DNA of 64,000 bases from Halomonas stenophila (lineage in GTDB: Bacteria > Pseudomonadota > Gammaproteobacteria > Pseudomonadales > Halomonadaceae): assembly GCF_014192275.1 (NCBI RefSeq), contig NZ_JACHXR010000001.1, positions 124,001 through 188,000 of the forward strand, read 5' to 3'. The translations under genes were made by a program, and so were the position numbers. Positions within the stretch are counted from its first letter, which is position 1. Each line of letters starts with the position of its first letter. Shown here in pieces: positions 62,367 to 64,000 of this stretch. Below the pieces are notes generated by a model. That model did no database searches. It was not told the DNA's origin and worked only from the letters and a program-made list of their open reading frames with translations.

Positions 62367-64000
62367 GTGACCGAATTGACCAAGCGCCGCCTGATACTGC
62401 TCAGCCTCATCGCCCTCGCCTTCGCCGCCTTCTTCCTCTCCGGCGCCGATCAGGCGCTGACCCTGGACAACCTCAAGGCCGAGCAGGTCCGCTTCCAGGC
62501 CTGGCTGGCCGAGGACCCTGTCACGGTGGCCGGTGGCTTCTTCGTCATCTACGTGGTGATGGCGGCCCTGTCGCTGCCCGGCGCGACCCTGCTGACCCTG
62601 CTGGGTGGCGCCCTGTTCGGCTTCGGCTGGGGATTGCTGCTCATCTCCTTCGCGAGTTCCCTGGGCGCCACCCTGGCGGCGCTGATCGCCCGGACCCTGG
62701 CCCAGGAGCCGCTGGAGCGACGCTTCGCCACCCAGCTCGGGCGCATCAATGCCGGCATCCGTCGCGAGGGGGCCTTCTACCTCTTCACCCTGCGGCTGAT
62801 CCCGCTGTTTCCGTTCTTCGTCATCAACCTGGTGATGGGCCTGACGCGGATGCCCCTGACCACCTTCTACTGGGTCAGCCAGCTGGGCATGCTGCCGGGC
62901 ACCGCGGTCTACGTGAATGCCGGCCGCGAGCTGGGGGAGCTACAATCGCTGTCCGGCATCCTCTCGCCGGGCTTGATCGGGTCCTTCGTGCTGGTCGGGC
63001 TCTTCCCCTGGATCGCCCGGGGCCTGGTGGCTGTCGCCAAGCGCCGCCGGCTGGCCCGGCGCTTCGCCCGGCCGACCCGCTTCGGCCACGATATCGTGGT
63101 GATCGGCGGCGGTTCGGCGGGACTGGTGGCGAGCTACATCGCCGCCGCGGTCAAGGCGAAGGTGGTGCTGGTGGAGCGCGACAAGCTGGGGGGCGACTGC
63201 CTGAACACCGGCTGCGTGCCCTCCAAGGCGCTGATCCGGGCGGCCCGGGCCGCGGAGGAGATCCGTCGGGCGCCGCGCTACGGCGTCAGTGCCGGTGCGC
63301 CTGAGGTGGACTTCGCCGCGGTCATGGCGCATGTCCATGGCGCCATCCGCGAGGTCGAGCCCCACGACAGCCGGGAGCGCTACGAGGGCCTGGGGGTGGA
63401 GGTCCTCGAGGGCGAGGCGCGGCTGGAGGACCCCTGGCGGGTTCGGGTCGGCGAGCGAGTGCTCACCACCCGGCACGTGATCATCGCCAGCGGCGCCGCG
63501 CCCCGGGTCCCGCCCCTGCCGGGCCTGGAGGGGATCGAGGTATTGACCTCCGACAACCTCTGGCGGCTCGCGTCGCTGCCGGATCGCTTGCTGATCCTCG
63601 GTGGCGGTCCCATCGGTTGCGAGCTCGGCCAGAGTTTCGCGCGCCTGGGCAGCCGCGTCACCCTGGTGGAGATGGGCGGGCAGCTGCTCCCCCGGGAGGA
63701 CCATGACGTGGCCGCCGAGATCGAGACGTGCCTGCACGCGGAAGGCGTCGAGGTACACCTGGGGCGTCGCGCCACGCGGGTGGTCGAGGTCGAGGGCGAG
63801 GGCGGTGGCCATGGCCTGGAGGTCGAGGATGGCGAGGTCACCACCATCCTGCCCTTCGACCGTCTGCTGGTGGCGGTGGGGCGCCAGGCCAACGTCGAGG
63901 GCCTGGGCCTGGAAGCGCTGGGGGTGGAGACCCGCCCCGACGGCACCCTGGCGGTGGATGGGACCCTGCAGTCGGTGCTGCCCAACGTCTGGGCCTGTGG
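62367..64000 (+). CDS. TVP38/TMEM64-flavoprotein disulfide reductase fusion (3' end outside window)
   Basis: At least 544 residues, still open at the window end. The N-terminal membrane part (about 1-235) is a TVP38/DedA-like domain: helix 1 RRLILLSLIALAFAAFFLSG, then SLPGATLLTLLGGALFGFGWG, LRLIPLFPFFVINLVMGL and GMLPGTAVYVNAG. A flavoprotein domain follows with DIVVIGGGSAGLVASYIAA and the redox pair in GGDCLNTGCVPSKALI, as in mercuric reductase and lipoamide dehydrogenase. The start is GTG 62367 or, better spaced behind AGGGAG, TTG 62376. Such fusions are known in proteobacteria. The substrate is unknown. Confidence 0.88.
   Translation, partial: MTELTKRRLILLSLIALAFAAFFLSGADQALTLDNLKAEQVRFQAWLAEDPVTVAGGFFVIYVVMAALSLPGATLLTLLGGALFGFGWGLLLISFASSLGATLAALIARTLAQEPLERRFATQLGRINAGIRREGAFYLFTLRLIPLFPFFVINLVMGLTRMPLTTFYWVSQLGMLPGTAVYVNAGRELGELQSLSGILSPGLIGSFVLVGLFPWIARGLVAVAKRRRLARRFARPTRFGHDIVVIGGGSAGLVASYIAAAVKAKVVLVERDKLGGDCLNTGCVPSKALIRAARAAEEIRRAPRYGVSAGAPEVDFAAVMAHVHGAIREVEPHDSRERYEGLGVEVLEGEARLEDPWRVRVGERVLTTRHVIIASGAAPRVPPLPGLEGIEVLTSDNLWRLASLPDRLLILGGGPIGCELGQSFARLGSRVTLVEMGGQLLPREDHDVAAEIETCLHAEGVEVHLGRRATRVVEVEGEGGGHGLEVEDGEVTTILPFDRLLVAVGRQANVEGLGLEALGVETRPDGTLAVDGTLQSVLPNVWAC

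Overview
The window is high-GC gammaproteobacterial chromosome with dense housekeeping genes. Protein style and gene order resemble Halomonas or a close relative (Halomonadaceae); that assignment is inferred from content and no rRNA is present to confirm it. I see no phage, insertion sequence or CRISPR array.

Layout. (1) 0.2-2.2 kb: gltX, then a tRNA-Ala(GGC)/tRNA-Glu(TTC) unit with its own promoter and terminator, separated from gltX by a 142-nt imperfect palindrome. An AT-rich gap with DnaA-box-like sites follows. (2) 2.5-16.8 kb: a beta-hydroxyacid dehydrogenase, then a nearly complete oxidative TCA block: gltA on the minus strand, divergent from sdhCDAB, sucA, sucB (with two lipoyl domains), lpd, sucC and sucD. 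(3) 16.9-20.7 kb: a complete siaABCD operon, a phosphatase / kinase / phospho-switch / diguanylate cyclase module that sets c-di-GMP output. (4) 20.8-28.8 kb: two paralogous right-handed beta-helix proteins with RTX-like repeats and CBM2-like C-terminal modules, divergent from a PrtD-type ABC exporter and its HlyD adaptor. Regions 3 and 4 together look like a secretion and biofilm-matrix locus and are the most interesting part of the window. (5) 28.9-33.1 kb: a flippase-like membrane protein, a glycosyltransferase, and rnb.

(6) 33.2-40.5 kb: an N-acetylglucosamine operon (GntR regulator, nagA, SIS-type deaminase, fused EIIA-HPr-EI, and EIICB with a degenerate extra EIIB). (7) 40.5-50.4 kb: HAD phosphatase, AGE epimerase, two universal stress proteins, an MFS-ycjX-ycjF unit, a sodium:solute symporter, a small membrane protein, a DUF924 protein and a GlsB/YeaQ protein. 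(8) 50.5-56.3 kb: Tat-exported PhoD, a K+ channel with RCK domain, and gabDT. (9) 56.5-64 kb: a three-repeat DUF1266 protein, an NlpC/P60 lipoprotein, a broken LysR gene beside an intact MFS gene, periplasmic MsrA, and a TVP38-flavoprotein fusion cut by the window end.

How the parts work together. The TCA block supplies central respiration, and gabDT feeds succinate into it. The nag operon imports and deacetylates GlcNAc and passes it to glycolysis. The sia module plausibly decides when surface or matrix functions are switched on. The adjacent exporter and its two likely substrates are candidates for the structural or enzymatic output, but that link rests on gene neighbourhood and architecture only.
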